Below, in pieces: positions 10,693-22,505 of a stretch of DNA of 64,000 nt (within the stretch, counting starts at the first letter, position 1; each line of letters starts with the position of its first letter). The stretch is from Saturnia japonica (Eukaryota; Arthropoda; Insecta; Lepidoptera; Saturniidae). The stretch lies in assembly GCA_033032175.1 (NCBI GenBank), contig CM065304.1, positions 17,174,001-17,238,000 of the forward strand. Direction: 5' to 3'. The notes below the pieces were generated by a model. It was not told where the DNA came from and searched no databases. It saw only the letters and a list, made by a program, of their open reading frames with translations. A program made the position numbers and the translations under genes.

Positions 10693-12004
10693 CAGTGTCT
10701 CTAAAGTATCACCTAACTATAACTTCGCAGTGGCATTATTTTTCGTCATCCGGCTCATGGCATACTTCGAAGTAGTTCTCCTTCGGCTGAACAAGACGCT
10801 CCCATCGGTGCTTCCACACCCTGATGCAGTTCTGGCAATCGGTTTTCAGAATGGTCATGAGTGCACGCGTCATTCGTTTTCATCTGTCTTTCTGTCATCA
10901 AACCCGTGTTCTTTAAGGGGCATTTTAAATTTTAGAAACAGGCAAAAGTCGCAGGGGTCTATATCGGGATAGTACGGAGGCTGACGGAGTTGTTTAATAA
11001 TGTGTTTCGCCAAAAACTGTTTCACGGGGTTCGATGAATGCGCTGGTGCATTGTCATAGTGAAGCCTGTAACGGCTCGCCTAAAAACGCGGCCGTTTCCT
11101 TCTGAGTACGTCACACAATCTTTTTAAAACTTCGTGGTAAAATTCTTTGTTGATTGTCTGACCTCTCGGTGAATATTCGTGATGCATGATGATACCTTCA
11201 AAATCTAATAAAACAATTAACGTGGTACTTGACGTTACTCCGACTCTGACGTGCTTTGTCAGTCGTGGCTCAGATGGAAGCTTCCATTATTATTGTTGTT
11301 TCGTTTCGGAGTCATAATCGTAAAGTCAGGATTCATCAACGGTAATAATCTTCCGGAGCACATTTACATCATTAATAACCATATCCAAATTGTCCTGAGC
11401 GATTTCGAAGCGAGCCTTTTCTGCTTTACTATGAGCAATATTAGAATGAATTTCGCACAAACGCGAGTCATTCCCAAATTCTCGGTCAGGATTCTCGAAA
11501 TACAAGTTTACGGAATCTCGAAATTATCTTCTGTCTCGCGCACAGTCTAACGACGATTTTATGCAATCGCGAGTTACACACGCTCGGTATTTTTCGGTGA
11601 TATCGCGCTCGAAGATCGGCCAAAACGCGAACCACGATCAACATTCGTGCGATCGTTTGTGAATCGCTTGTACCACCCTTTTATATCAGTTTTGCCCATA
11701 TAAGCATCTTCAAAAGCCTCCTGCATCATTTCAATGATCTTTATACAACTCTTTCCGAGTTGGGAGCAATATTTTATGCAAATTCGTAGTTCCGATCTCT
11801 CTCATCGATAGCAAAATCCAACGAACGCGAAATCGACAATATACATAGACACGCTGCAATGGAAATAACAAATCTCGTCTGTTGCCATGGTAGCCGATGA
11901 GTTTGTGTAGAGTCACTTGTGACGCTCGTACTTACAAAGGCTATTCGGACGTTTTGGTGCGAAGTTATGGGTACAGGTCGGATATTTTTGACACACACAC
12001 GTCG
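10693..12004 (-). mobile_element. Full-length mariner-like transposon, decayed (copy M3)
   Basis: The element is 1312 bases, a usual mariner length, and is bounded by TA dinucleotides at 10691-10692 and 12005-12006. Its ends are imperfect inverted repeats of about 40 bases that include the shared block ATAACTTCGCA. The minus strand encodes the N-terminal SEQ-R-ICIKF-like region at about 11860-11720 and the DNA-cleaving C-terminal half at about 11080-10730. Frameshifts and stops break the reading frame many times; only ORFs up to about 75 codons remain. It belongs to the transposase family also captured in vertebrate SETMAR. This copy is a dead relic. Confidence 0.88.
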
Positions 12005-12069
12005 TATAACTCACACAAATATTTCTTAATAATAGTGACAACGGTTGCTTTAAATCTAAAACATTAAGT
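12005..12069. repeat. Mariner flank shared with copy M1
   Basis: It matches 697-763, including GTGACAACGGTTG and a terminal TTAAGTA. Similarity ends abruptly. Confidence 0.7.
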
Positions 12070-12070
12070 A

Positions 12071-12829
12071 ATATGTATGAATCGAAGGTAATAATTAAAA
12101 AAAATAATACTATAAAGTTAAAAAATTAAGCATTTGGACAAACTAATGAAGAAAAAGATTACGTTGACAGACTCCGATAATCAGAGTAGACGCGATATCT
12201 TTACGCAAGACGAATATAACACTTGTCTGAAGGCTTTTAGAATGTAGATTGGATAAATTTTTCGCAATTTCGGAGTGTCTCTAGCTAAAACTATAGGTTT
12301 CAATATAACATTCACTAAAATCGTTGTTTAGTATTTAAATCTGTAAGGATCATAATAATCATAGTTATTGAGAAGGAATAAGTTTTTCCGAATTAATTTG
12401 TATTTAAACTTTACCTTGTGTACTAGAAAAACTCTTTATTTTGATGTATGACTGATTTCATTATTTATAATTATAGAAATACGTTGGCTAAACACGGTTC
12501 TACTGATATTAAACGAAAACTTATAATAATATTTTAGCCATACAAAAATTTCTCGGCGATATAAAATTAATATCTAATCGACAGTGCTGTAAGCAGAAGG
12601 CCAAGAAATACATCATTACATAACAATAAACAAGTCCAGATAAAAAATTTAGTACAGCGGTTACGTTAGATGAGCGTTACTAAATCTCTTGTGGAGCTCG
12701 TTATATGTTGCAACTTGCAATTCCTAATTGCTGTTGCTCAACAATACAATTGATAATATGTACTCTGAGACAGTATCACATATTTCAAGCAAATTTTCGG
12801 GTTTGATTTTAGATTAAAATGTATTTAGA
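12071..12829. other. AT-rich sequence with nothing recognised
   Basis: No coding signal and no repeat copy was matched. Confidence 0.45.
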
Positions 12830-13190
12830 CTAGCTGTGCCCGCGGCTGCCCTCGCGTGGACTACAGAATGCGTTCGATCGGGCACACGCGCGAATCGTGC
12901 TAACTCCTGCTCCCGGTTATTTTAATTACAAAAATGCTTATTGTAGGTGATCTACTACATTTACTTTCATATAATTATGACTTATGGTTTACTCAGTTTA
13001 AGTCCTTTAAACGCCCCAAAATCGTCGTTTATTCGAATTGAACCCTAATTATTTTCCCGATATATAAGTTGCTTAGGTTACTCGTTATAACAGCAGCTTA
13101 TCTGTCAGTGAAAGTTTCGTCAAAATTGGTCTAACCGTTTCGGAGATTCTCCGGAACAGGCAGACAAACAAAAATTTAAAAAGTGTTTTT
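12830..13190 (+). repeat. Dispersed repeat family A
   Basis: It starts ACTAGCTGTGCCCGCGG, carries the TGGACTACAGAATGCG and GGGCACACGCGCGAATCGTGC blocks, and ends in the CAGTGAAAGTTTCGTC and CCGGAACAGGCAGACA blocks. It is the plus-strand counterpart of 4862-5385. Confidence 0.7.
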
Positions 13191-13420
13191 TTTTGTTAAC
13201 ATAAACATAGTATTACATAAATAAAAACATAATGAGTAACGGTAGTGCATTACATAAATACCTATTAAGTTGATGAAATATTTTCTAAAACTTAATTATA
13301 ACATATACCTACATACAATAGAGCAAATGTTATTAAGGTTCCAAATAGGGCGCGCCGTAATTTTCAACCATTATCTACTGATAGAAGAAGAAGATTGTAG
13401 TAATTTTTTTTTTTCTATAT

Positions 13421-13695
13421 AAATAAATAAAATGATTGAGGGGTGGCGTTGTAAGCACATTACTCAAAAACTACTTGATAGATTTTGATTAATTTTTTTG
13501 TTTTAATCCCTATATACGTGGCCATTATAAAAAAAAAATCACGATATCTTTCATTAAATAAAAAGTTATTAAAGTTTTAAGAAACTTCGATTTTCATAAA
13601 CACTACGCGATCATTGATGTTTTCTTGCCATGGATAAGTGGAAATTATAATATTAGTGTAGATTAACGCGAACGAAGTCGGGGTGATTGTTAGTT
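13421..13695 (+). repeat. Dispersed repeat family D
   Basis: Its start TATATAAATAAATAAAATGATTG, the middle block ATAAAAAGTTATTAAAGTTTTAAGAA and the end GTAGATTAACGCGAACGAAGTCG are shared with 51030-51240 (same orientation) and with 41010-41240 (opposite). It has no ORF. Confidence 0.65.
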
Positions 13696-13995
13696 AGAAA
13701 TAATTTCTATGATAGAATATATGTGGTTTGTTTCTGTAATTATAATTTGAAGCTACTGGTATGGTGCAAGCCCGGAAGTGAAGCTTACAAGAAATATAGT
13801 TTTCTACGATAAATGTTTATGATAAAAATTATATTTGTTTTAGTTTAGGCGCCATGAACCCCCCTATGCCATTCCACTTAGCTCCGTGTCTGGTATAGCG
13901 CCTCAGCATAAGAAAGTCGTTTGCTATTATTTTTAAAGATAATATAATTTAAATAAATACCTATTACAGAGAAGCCGCTTATACCGTTTTGCATA

Positions 13996-14151
13996 TTATA
14001 GAGTTATGTTCATGAAGCCCGATGCAATAATACGGCAAGCCTGCGTGAGGAGTATCAATAGGAAAGTGAAAGCAACGCAGATAAATACGATCTCAACCAG
14101 GTCGAATTGACTGCAATTGGCCGATTTCATCGGGAACTCTAAAGCACCCAT
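13996..14151 (-). CDS. Candidate 51-residue single-pass membrane protein (smORF exon)
   Basis: Minus-strand ORF starts at ATG 14151-14149 (MGALEFPMKS) and stops at 13996. The start sits in a strong insect context (CAAAATGG). Seven bases upstream is a splice acceptor, a T-rich tract ending TTTTTAG at 14159, so this reads as a coding exon with a short 5' UTR. The protein has a polar N-terminus with one cysteine. Residues about 20-37 form one hydrophobic helix (VEIVFICVAFTFLLILL), followed by a C-terminal tail with CR and an N-I-T motif. Codons are clearly more GC-rich than the surrounding DNA. The longer frame to 14196 begins at a weaker upstream ATG inside the presumed intron. No canonical AATAAA was seen just downstream and the upstream exon was not found. 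I do not recognise a family. Confidence 0.45.
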   Translation of the reverse strand: MGALEFPMKSANCSQFDLVEIVFICVAFTFLLILLTQACRIIASGFMNITL

Positions 14152-14161
14152 TTTGAATCTA

Positions 14162-15269
14162 AAAATATAATTAAGAATATAGTGGGTATTATTCACGCAA
14201 TTATTCTGTGAAAAAAATTAATCAAATTGATGAATACCTATTGCGTATGACGATGGAAGTGGCGCAGGGTCTGTACTCTCTGTGCTCAATAATATTATAT
14301 TACTTTCTAGTGAAACATTGAATTATTTTAGATTTCTTAATACGGTCGTCTTTAATTTACTGTATTGTTATTTCTGAGGTTTTCTGAGTTTTGCGTTAGA
14401 CCTTTACGTTCTCCCTTGTTGGTTTTAAGCTTTCACATACTTTTTTATATTCAGTATATAAGTTCAATACACCCAATCAATAAAATAGCTTTCTAATATA
14501 CTTTAAAATTTTCATTATTAACATAACTGGTGGTGGTACTTTAACGGAACATATTTCTGGAAAATATGAATCAAATCATTAAATAATTTGTACTTCGTTA
14601 TACATAACTACAGTACAACCCTTAATCGTTAGAGATTACAAAACAAAACAATTAAAAGGCGATCATCCCTGAATTGTAGTCGCAATGGGTGCGCACTGCT
14701 GACACTTAATAACAATGGCAAAGTATAACAATTCTTTGTAATCTTCAAAAATATTTAAATGCGGGTTTGAATATAAATATAAAACCATCAACAATTTTTT
14801 TTAAATGTATACAACATGCCATTGCTTAAAATATGTCAAGTTTGTGACACAATCATTGAACTATGGTTTCAATAACTGAACGATAATTGATTTAAAATGA
14901 GATAAACATAATACCAAAATCTTCTTTATTATCCATCGCTAAATATTATCATATTTTGCGATACATTTTTAATGTACGATTTGTCAACAATTACAATTTG
15001 TATGCTCTCATTTTTGCTGCTTCTGTTTTGTTATATACAAAGACTACAGAAAGGATACCACAGAGTAAACTTGCGTATAGGAGAATACATAGTTATGTAC
15101 AAAGAGATTTAATATAGATATGTATTGTCAGAGATTAAAATAAAAGTAATTATATTGACGACATCGATTTACAAAATTATGAAATCTATATTATAAATAA
15201 CTGTACGTGATGTCATTTTCGTATAGACTATTTTTTATCGATTTATATCTTATAATATACCTACTTCAG
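14162..15269. other. AT-rich sequence, possible upstream intron of the smORF
   Basis: No repeat or exon is recognised. If the acceptor at 14159 is used, the upstream exon lies somewhere to the right. Confidence 0.35.
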
Positions 15270-15420
15270 GATCGCCTTTACCCGGAGGTGCAAGGGGTGC
15301 GAGGCCCCCGGTACAGAGTCCTAGGGGGCGTAAACCGACCGCCATAAGTCGGGATAGGTATCTACTAGCCTTACTACAACAACCCTGACTAACACTGTAG
15401 CCCACGCAAACTGAGCCGAG
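15270..15420. repeat. GC-rich repeat-like patch
   Basis: A GC-rich block (GGTGCGAGGCCCCCGGTACA, then CTAGGGGGCG) stands out from the AT-rich flanks and resembles a repeat I know loosely from insect genomes. Only one copy is present here, so the call is tentative. Confidence 0.3.
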
Positions 15421-15659
15421 TTAGGTAGTTATTTAATTAAAAATATAGGTACAAATAACGGTAAAGGTACAATAATCATACGTATCGTTTTAGTGAAGAT
15501 ACAAAATGTTGCTTTCCACACGTATCATACCGCTCGCGCTCACAATGCGCAAGTCAATTCAGCTTTCTATTACTATTAAAATTAAATAAAAATAATATAT
15601 TTAATTACTCAAAGTATCATCGATACACTTTTGCCATTTTAATGGAAGTTTATTGACGC

Positions 15660-16060
15660 CTTTGCTACTACAGAATGCCCGCGCGAATCTTGCTCCCCGC
15701 TCCTGGCTATTTTAAAGATAAAAATGGTTATTGTGGATGTTCCTTAGAAGATAGATGTATACTCGCCTGGACTTTTTTGTAGGTATTTTTGATGCCTATA
15801 ATTATGTGGTACATTAATTTGCTATATCTCTTATGGCTTACTCAGCACAGGCCATTTAAGCACCCGAATTGATTCACCATGACCAGTTTTTTTTTATTTT
15901 TCCGGAAACCTATTTTTTTCTCTAAAATAAAAATAGCCTAAGTTACTTCATATACCATCAGCTATCTCACAGTGAAAGTCCTGTCGAAATCGGTCCAATC
16001 GTTTCGGAGATTACCCGGAACAAACAGACAGACAGACAAACATTAAAAAAATGGGCTTTT
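15660..16060 (+). repeat. Dispersed repeat family A
   Basis: It aligns with 12830-13190 across ACAGAATGC, GCGCGAATC, GCTCC, the TTACTCAGC block and the CTATCTCACAGTGAAAGTCC end. The start is missing. Confidence 0.65.
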
Positions 16061-16499
16061 TGCTATAGGTAGTTCCCTCGGTGGTCACTGATGTTGTTGG
16101 ATTGCACTCTATTTACTATAAGGTACAGTCCCGTCAATTTGATGTATTACGATTTTAAAAAAATCTGCGTTTAGCTTACTTATAACTTTCGCGCATTGAC
16201 AGTTAGAAATAAAATGATTCTTATAATAAAAATAAAGAAACATAATATTAATCCCGTTATTAATTTACAAATTTTGTCAACTCTACATAAGTAATCTTAA
16301 ACAATTGTGTATGGAAAACCTAGATATGAGACTTAAAAACTGAATGAGCCCTGAAAACTCGACTGGATAGACGAAGTCTTGTTTTCGAAACTATTCCAGT
16401 TTCTTTAATCTCAATCAACCATATTGATCATTGGACTGAGAAGACTTATGAAAATTATTGCTGTTAAGAAAATGTTTTTTTTTATTCGCACTTGCTGGT

Positions 16500-17697
16500 A
16501 TGTATATCCCAATAATTTCAGTGGTGGGTTGAGAACTATTAATGTGTCCTCAGTTGTGTTTAAGCCAATCATGTCGGAAGCAATTATATTCTAGATATTT
16601 ATATATGATATTATGAGATATGATTTTATATTTTTTACAGATTTAGGCTACGAATCTATGCAAGAATTGGGTGTATTTATAAGAAGGCCGTCGACTACTG
16701 GAATAAAGATATGCAATTTTTTAGTTTTTGGTACAGTGATTTTAGAATCAAAACTGGATTGCTAAAAAATCATCTAAAGTTGAATTACATATTTGTAGCA
16801 GCTACTCCTGTTGATGCTATTGCAAATAGCTGTCTGTTTTAAAGATGATAACTAAAATGAGAAATTTCTTGGAGTCATACTCCTATCATTTTCTAGTATA
16901 ATAATTTGATATGATTCTATTTGATGAACAAATATTTCTAATTGTAGCTAAGAGATGGCGTTACTAGCATAATTTCGCTTTTTTTGTGCTGCGTTCAACT
17001 AGACTCTTATCATTGCTATTTATATTTAATGATTTACGAAATGTTATGTTATGAACATTGCCTTTTCCAAAAATAAATAAATCGACTGCAACCCTCCCCC
17101 TATACCACGCTAAATCATAATTCCTCTTTTTTTTGTTTCTGTTGGTACTCATAAGCTTCTTCTGACACAATCTTAGCCTATCTAGTTACACCGCGTAGGA
17201 ATAGTTACATTCGCATCTTTAATAAAAAAAAATTCCTTTGTCTTTATGAAATAAAAATGCATGAAAAATCAAGAAAATAAAAGTATATATACCCCTCAAT
17301 CTAATACTTCCTTAGCCTCACTAGAATGCATGACATTCTTTAAGTTTCGCTAACATGAATGGCTTGTCGGTGCTATCTCCAGTACGCGCCTGAGTAGCAG
17401 AATGCGGCAATCCCGCGCCTCGAAGTTCTTTACTTCACCGTTCGCCGATATAGGAGCAGAAATCTGCAGCTCTTGTTCCTTTTTAGCTTCTCCGGTGGGT
17501 GCAAAATATAGGTACCGTTAGGACGTTCAAAAATTGTGCAAGACTTGATTGACATACCTGTGTACAGAGGAAAACATCGCTTCTATGCTTCGAGTTTTGT
17601 TAATCACCTGTGTATATCTAGTATATAATTGCATAGTAAACACGACTGAGGACACATTAATAGCCCTCGATCATCACTGAGGTTATTGGAATACACT
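16500..17697. mobile_element. 1.2-kb element bounded by about 60-base inverted repeats
   Basis: The arm at 16500-16562 matches the reverse complement of 17697-17636 at about 80 percent, including an identical 19-base core (CTATTAATGTGTCCTCAGT). Between the arms are decayed open segments on both strands: a plus-strand segment after an acceptor-like site at 16640, a minus-strand 68-codon ORF at 17170-16964 and a minus-strand segment at 17517-17350. This layout fits a dead DNA transposon. Two inverted copies of one repeat flanking unrelated DNA would look the same. Confidence 0.5.
17350..17517 (-). pseudogene. Broken minus-strand coding remnant, unidentified
   Basis: A 55-codon open segment without ATG includes the hydrophilic stretch APTGEAKKEQELQIS and then NGEVKNFEARDC. 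Near that cysteine another frame continues with protein-like sequence (ATQARTGDSTDKPF) to a stop near 17333, suggesting a frameshift in one former gene. It sits inside the inverted-repeat element, so transposon origin is the simplest reading. I do not recognise the family. Confidence 0.35.
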
Positions 17698-17930
17698 TAA
17701 TGGTAAGTGGGAATTAATGAATTCACCTGTTCGGAATGGGACATTAGTACATAAGCGTCTTCCTATGGCATTTCGGGGACATAACTGTTCATTTATCCAG
17801 TCTGTCCTCGGAATTTATCCTGTTTTATGGGTTTGATATCTACGTTCGCTATTTGTAATTGTTTGGAATTAAAAAAAGAAGTCTATAAATTATTAACAGA
17901 AAAATGAATTTGTTTATTTTTTGTTACAGG

Positions 17931-18102
17931 AAACATTCCTTTTTCCAGTTGTCATTGCACGAAATTAGGAAGAGTTTATTTTCAGGGAGGCCAAAGTATT
18001 TTGAAACTGGTAGGACGAAGAGAAGGGATATCAACACCAATTCCCAAGAGCCTTGCAGGTGTGCAGGAGTGACGCACATGGAACCGCGCCAGCTCCTGTA
18101 AC
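17931..18102 (+). pseudogene. Possible exon-like remnant after a splice acceptor
   Basis: A T-rich tract ending TTACAG at 17930 precedes a 56-codon plus-strand frame to a stop at 18099-18101. A second acceptor-like site (TTTATTTTCAG near 17980) opens another frame with the stretch STPIPKSLAGVQE. A third acceptor-like site near 18207 precedes FPTIKKEPVVQV and a stop. The antisense frame is also open for 81 codons. The region to about 18310 is GC-enriched and looks like eroded coding DNA, but the strand and frame cannot be settled. Confidence 0.25.
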
Positions 18103-18319
18103 ATGACCAATTGCTCTTCACCCACTGTCGCCAATATCGCTTCTTGTAATTAAATAATTTAATATTCAACTGCCACCATGGTAAATCATTCCTCTTTTCT
18201 GATTACAGTTCCCAACAATCAAGAAAGAGCCCGTAGTTCAAGTTTGTAGGACTTCAAATTCAACTAACAGCTACAAAGGACAGCCTTGATTTGCGCCAAG
18301 TAATAACGATTATTACAAT

Positions 18320-19830
18320 AATAACACGCGTTCTTAAAAATGAATCTTTTATCTTAACTTAGGCTGCTACTCCTCTTTAAAATAGAGGATAAGATAAAGT
18401 AGATCTCAATAAATGTTTTATTTATATGCACTATTTTAGAATACATTGTCACATCTCTATGGTCATTACCTCCATTCAAAGGAATTTCATAAAACACTTT
18501 TACAGCCTTTTTATCAACAAGCTAGGATTTATATAACTCGTTTCATAATAGAAGCTTACGTCACTCGACGAGCTCCTGTGCAGAATAACAATTTATGACC
18601 AGGTCTGTATGACCATCACGTGTTTAGATGAATGGAGCAGGTAGTCAGTTTAAATAATCTTTATTTTATACAAACAAGCACGTTAATTCTTTTATTTATT
18701 TTTGTTATTTTATTTGTGCTTTTTGTCAACAACTTGCATTTAGCTACATTTTGAGCTTGAATTTTATGTTTTTATTTTAACATTGTATTAAAAATATTAC
18801 CATATACGTTGGAAAGTTTTATTACAAAACTCTAATTTTTGGAGGATTGTGATTTGGAGAGTACATGAGAGAGATATTATTTAACTACTGTGTATCCAGT
18901 GTAGTACTTATGTAGCATATACCTAAACTGGAGATTGCAGTGATGCACTCCTCCTTGATGTATCTGTTAAGCATAGGACTACCTACATCAATATTTATTG
19001 TCACTAAAGTTTATATTCTTCACCAATATGTATTCTTTAATTATAACATCTACCATATCCTTAACAATAAAAATTGACACGCTATTAATTATTATATTGT
19101 TACTTAATTCAATTGTGTCATCAAATCATAGATTTGTCACGAAATAAATAGTTTTGTTTTCTTATGATTTATATTGCCCACTGGGTTAGGTACCTACTTA
19201 GGTTACTGCGACCATAACGCTCGAGGTAATAAAATAGGTACTAAAAACATAGTTGCACATATACAATAAATTTATGATTGGTCTCCGCGTTGCTTCTACC
19301 GGCAGCTTCAACCAATATTTAATCTATGGGTTCATATAACTTTTGCATCAGTGTTCAGTCAGTTTTAGGCTGATACATTAATTCTGTATTAAGTTTAAAA
19401 AATATGTAAAACATTATTAAGTTATTCTGTAAAGATTTAAACCACCTAACAAAACTACTGGTGTTACGGCTGAAAACTCTTCGTGACCCACCACATTCAC
19501 CTTACTTCAACGGACATTTTATTAATGAATTTGGATAACTTTTTACAAGGGGAAAATTACAAATCCGATGAGGTGGTGAACTTTCATTAAAATGACAAAA
19601 TTGTATCGACAACAATCTGCAGTAATAAATAAGTAAGTACTTCGACTAATTAAATAAGTATGTCAAAAGTGTTTGTTGTTTTTTTTGTAGAGAAAATGAC
19701 AATTTCATGGTAACAACCTAATATTTTTGTACAATTTATCTAATCTAATATAGTACTATTACTATAAACTATTCACATAATAAATATTATTCGATTAGTT
19801 AACTACTTGTTGAATTTATTAAACATTTCA
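18320..19830. other. AT-rich sequence with nothing recognised
   Basis: There are only short chance ORFs and no matched repeat. Confidence 0.45.
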
Positions 19831-19882
19831 TTTAGTGACATCTATTAAATTATGGTTGTACTATGAAGTTATTCAAAGAACA
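19831..19882 (+). repeat. Short dispersed repeat (TAGTGACATCTATTAAATT type), copy 1
   Basis: The block reads TAGTGACATCTATTAAATT, a gap, then TACTATGAAGTTATTCAAAGAAC. Related copies lie at 23177-23230, 23389-23432 and 26085-26136, all in the same orientation. Confidence 0.55.
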
Positions 19883-19889
19883 CGTTGAG

Positions 19890-21229
19890 TGGTGTCTTTA
19901 GTCACTTTAAACAATATTATATATTCTGTGGAGTCACGCAACCTATTTCATCATTAATGGCTAACAACAAAATCCTTTTTATGCTTCTAAACATTGTACC
20001 TAGATGGAGAGTTACACAATTTTCTGAAATTTATTAACAAAGTCAAATAAAGTCAAGTCAAGTAACTCGTAAGTATGTATAGGTTAATAGATAACCCAAA
20101 AAATAATTTAAAGGTTATTAATTAATAGGTTAGGAATTAATATAATTTTTTAAAATATATAAGACACGATTTGTACGTTTTTCTCGTTTAAAATATTTTA
20201 TACATAACAAACTTGCCTACGAGTTTGACCTCACATGTGTATATTTTTAAAGTTAAAATATTCAATTTCGACATCTAAGTATTAATAATGAACATACTAT
20301 GTAACAATATAATGTAATGTATGTATGTATGTTTGCATAAACTTTTTGCTAAATCTCTCCATGCTCCTAATCGTAACTTTGTACCTACTGTATTAACTTA
20401 CTTAAAATCTTCTGCTTTTTACAGATGTATTCTATGTATGTAAATAACTAATATTAAAAAAAAAACGGAATTGTTAATAATGCCTTTTCTTTACAATATT
20501 ATCAAATTATTTATTTAGCTAAATAAATCATTTAAGAAGGCATCGGCAAGAGTGTCTACTTACCCTTGGATATTTTGGAACAGGCACAAAGTAAAAATCT
20601 ACGCTCCAAGGTAACTTTTACATAATGGTGATCTTGTCATAAATGTGTCATTTTAATGAATAAGTTATTATTTATCCCAGATAAATATTTTGATTCAACG
20701 GTTTTTTGCTGTGCCAATCATTACATTAAAACTTATTTGACGATCAGTCATTGGCATGGGTGCTAATGAATATATATATTGAATTCTTTTTAAATTTTGG
20801 TCTAATCTTACCTACATCTATGAACCTTACAAATGTTATGAAGGTGAAAAGACTCTATTACAAACTTTTGTAGAAGAATATTTCGTGAATTAAAATATGT
20901 ATTGGCAATGCCAATTAATGTAATTTTTTAGTGTGTCAATGTATATCCTATTAATGATTAGTGCTTTTCGTATGTAAAAATAATTAGTGTTTGTATTTAT
21001 CCTTATATTTTTGGTCTGCGCTGAATTATAATGTGAAAAGTGTGAAAAGTAATCCATGCAGAAAAATATCTAAAAGATTAGAAATGGATAATGAAAAAAA
21101 TATCCGTCGTTAGGTAAATTTCATGGGAGATAGGACAAAATAATTGGTCCGACAGGATCGCTACTACCATACACCGGGTCCATTATTACCCGTCCCAAAA
21201 TCATTCTTAATATAATACTACATCTATGC
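19890..21229. other. AT-rich sequence with nothing recognised
   Basis: It includes a short GTAT run near 20320. No coding signal is seen. Confidence 0.45.
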
Positions 21230-21430
21230 TTAAACCTGTCGTGTTTTGGGATCAGTTAGTGTATAACCAGAAATCAAGTGGGTGGTTGAGGGTTGACCCG
21301 TTACTGTGAAAAGATATTGACTGGCTGATCCCGAAACGCAACAAGCCAAAAGTTTATGCCCAAGCCCAATATTTATGTTGATCATGATCCCCACCATCCC
21401 GTCATAAGACCAAAAGATTTTCACGACTAT
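21230..21430 (-). repeat. Repeat with GCGTTTCGGGATCAGCC motif
   Basis: On the minus strand it carries TTGCGTTTCGGGATCAGCC, also present at 51405-51440, and a second, degraded version of the motif about 80 bases on. The 64-codon ORF across it is probably a repeat artefact. Confidence 0.45.
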
Positions 21431-21689
21431 ATTCGTCCTTGAATTGGCCTAGCGGTGTGACGACCACACTTGTATGAACTGTTGTATTGATGTATATACG
21501 TAATTTATAACATTTCCTACGCATTCTATTAATAGCGTATCGCTTATCGACCTCTGCCGCGGCCAGCTCGCTAATGCTTGTTCGCAAGTCCAACCTCACC
21601 TAACTGAGCGTCGTCGGTTTTTTATAACGTACACTCTTCAGAATGCCTAAGAAATGTTATAAATGATGTGCATACCTCAATACAATACT

Positions 21690-21930
21690 TCGTATAAGTT
21701 TGGTCGTCACTCCGCTAGGCCAATTCGACGACAAAATATAGTCGTAAAATTATGTTTTATGTTTTTGACAAAATGTAGCTTATGTCCTTCTCCAAGGTCT
21801 AACATATCTCTATAACAAAATTCATGAAAATTGGAGAGATGAGTTCTTCGTGTGACCTTTCATCCTCTATTTCACCCCTCAAGTTTTATTTTCGCGACAT
21901 AAGGTAACCTATATCCTTTCCCAAGGACAA
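21690..21930 (+). repeat. Fragment of a LINE-tail-like dispersed repeat
   Basis: The phrases CAAAATGTAGCTTATGTCCTT and CACCCCTCAAGTTTTATTTTC are typical of lepidopteran repeat bodies and partly match 3330-3400 and 47720-47770. Confidence 0.4.
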
Positions 21931-22505
21931 ATCCACTCGCGTTTTCACTATTCGCGGATTAAAAAATCCGATCTAATTCCTATAATCGCGGCTAAAGAAT
22001 TCTTTGTTCGCGGATCTAATCGGTACATCGGTACATGCATACACATTGATAAAAAGGATTCCAATTTGTAGGTACCCAACCGAATATCCTTTTCTAAGGG
22101 CGTCGTCAAATAGACAAATAGAAAAGTAAAATAGACCTTATTGTAACTATGCCTAAAGTAGGTATGTTGTTAAATGACATCGCCACTGTATTGGTTCCGC
22201 CTTTGACACAAGCCGCCTTCGCCGTTTTTGAGAATGTAAACAAACTGAATGAATCCAACCTTATTACTCAATTAAAGTATATTTTTTAATGCGGTCACAA
22301 TACACGTTCCGTTCTTTAGTAAGAGCCGCTTTGCGTGTTTTATTGTATTTTTAAGAGGCAAATTGCTAATGCTAATTTTTTAAATCATTACTTTGAATCT
22401 ATATAAAAATAATTACAAAAATCTAATGAAGTATACTTATGTGTCATGAGCCTGAAGATAATAATGAATCAATATGGTCAAACACTACAATTAAATTAAT
22501 TTTTT

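Noticed and set aside
20310..20340. Telomere-like or satellite repeat
   Set aside because: Only a short GTAT run; no (TTAGG)n array occurs anywhere in the window.
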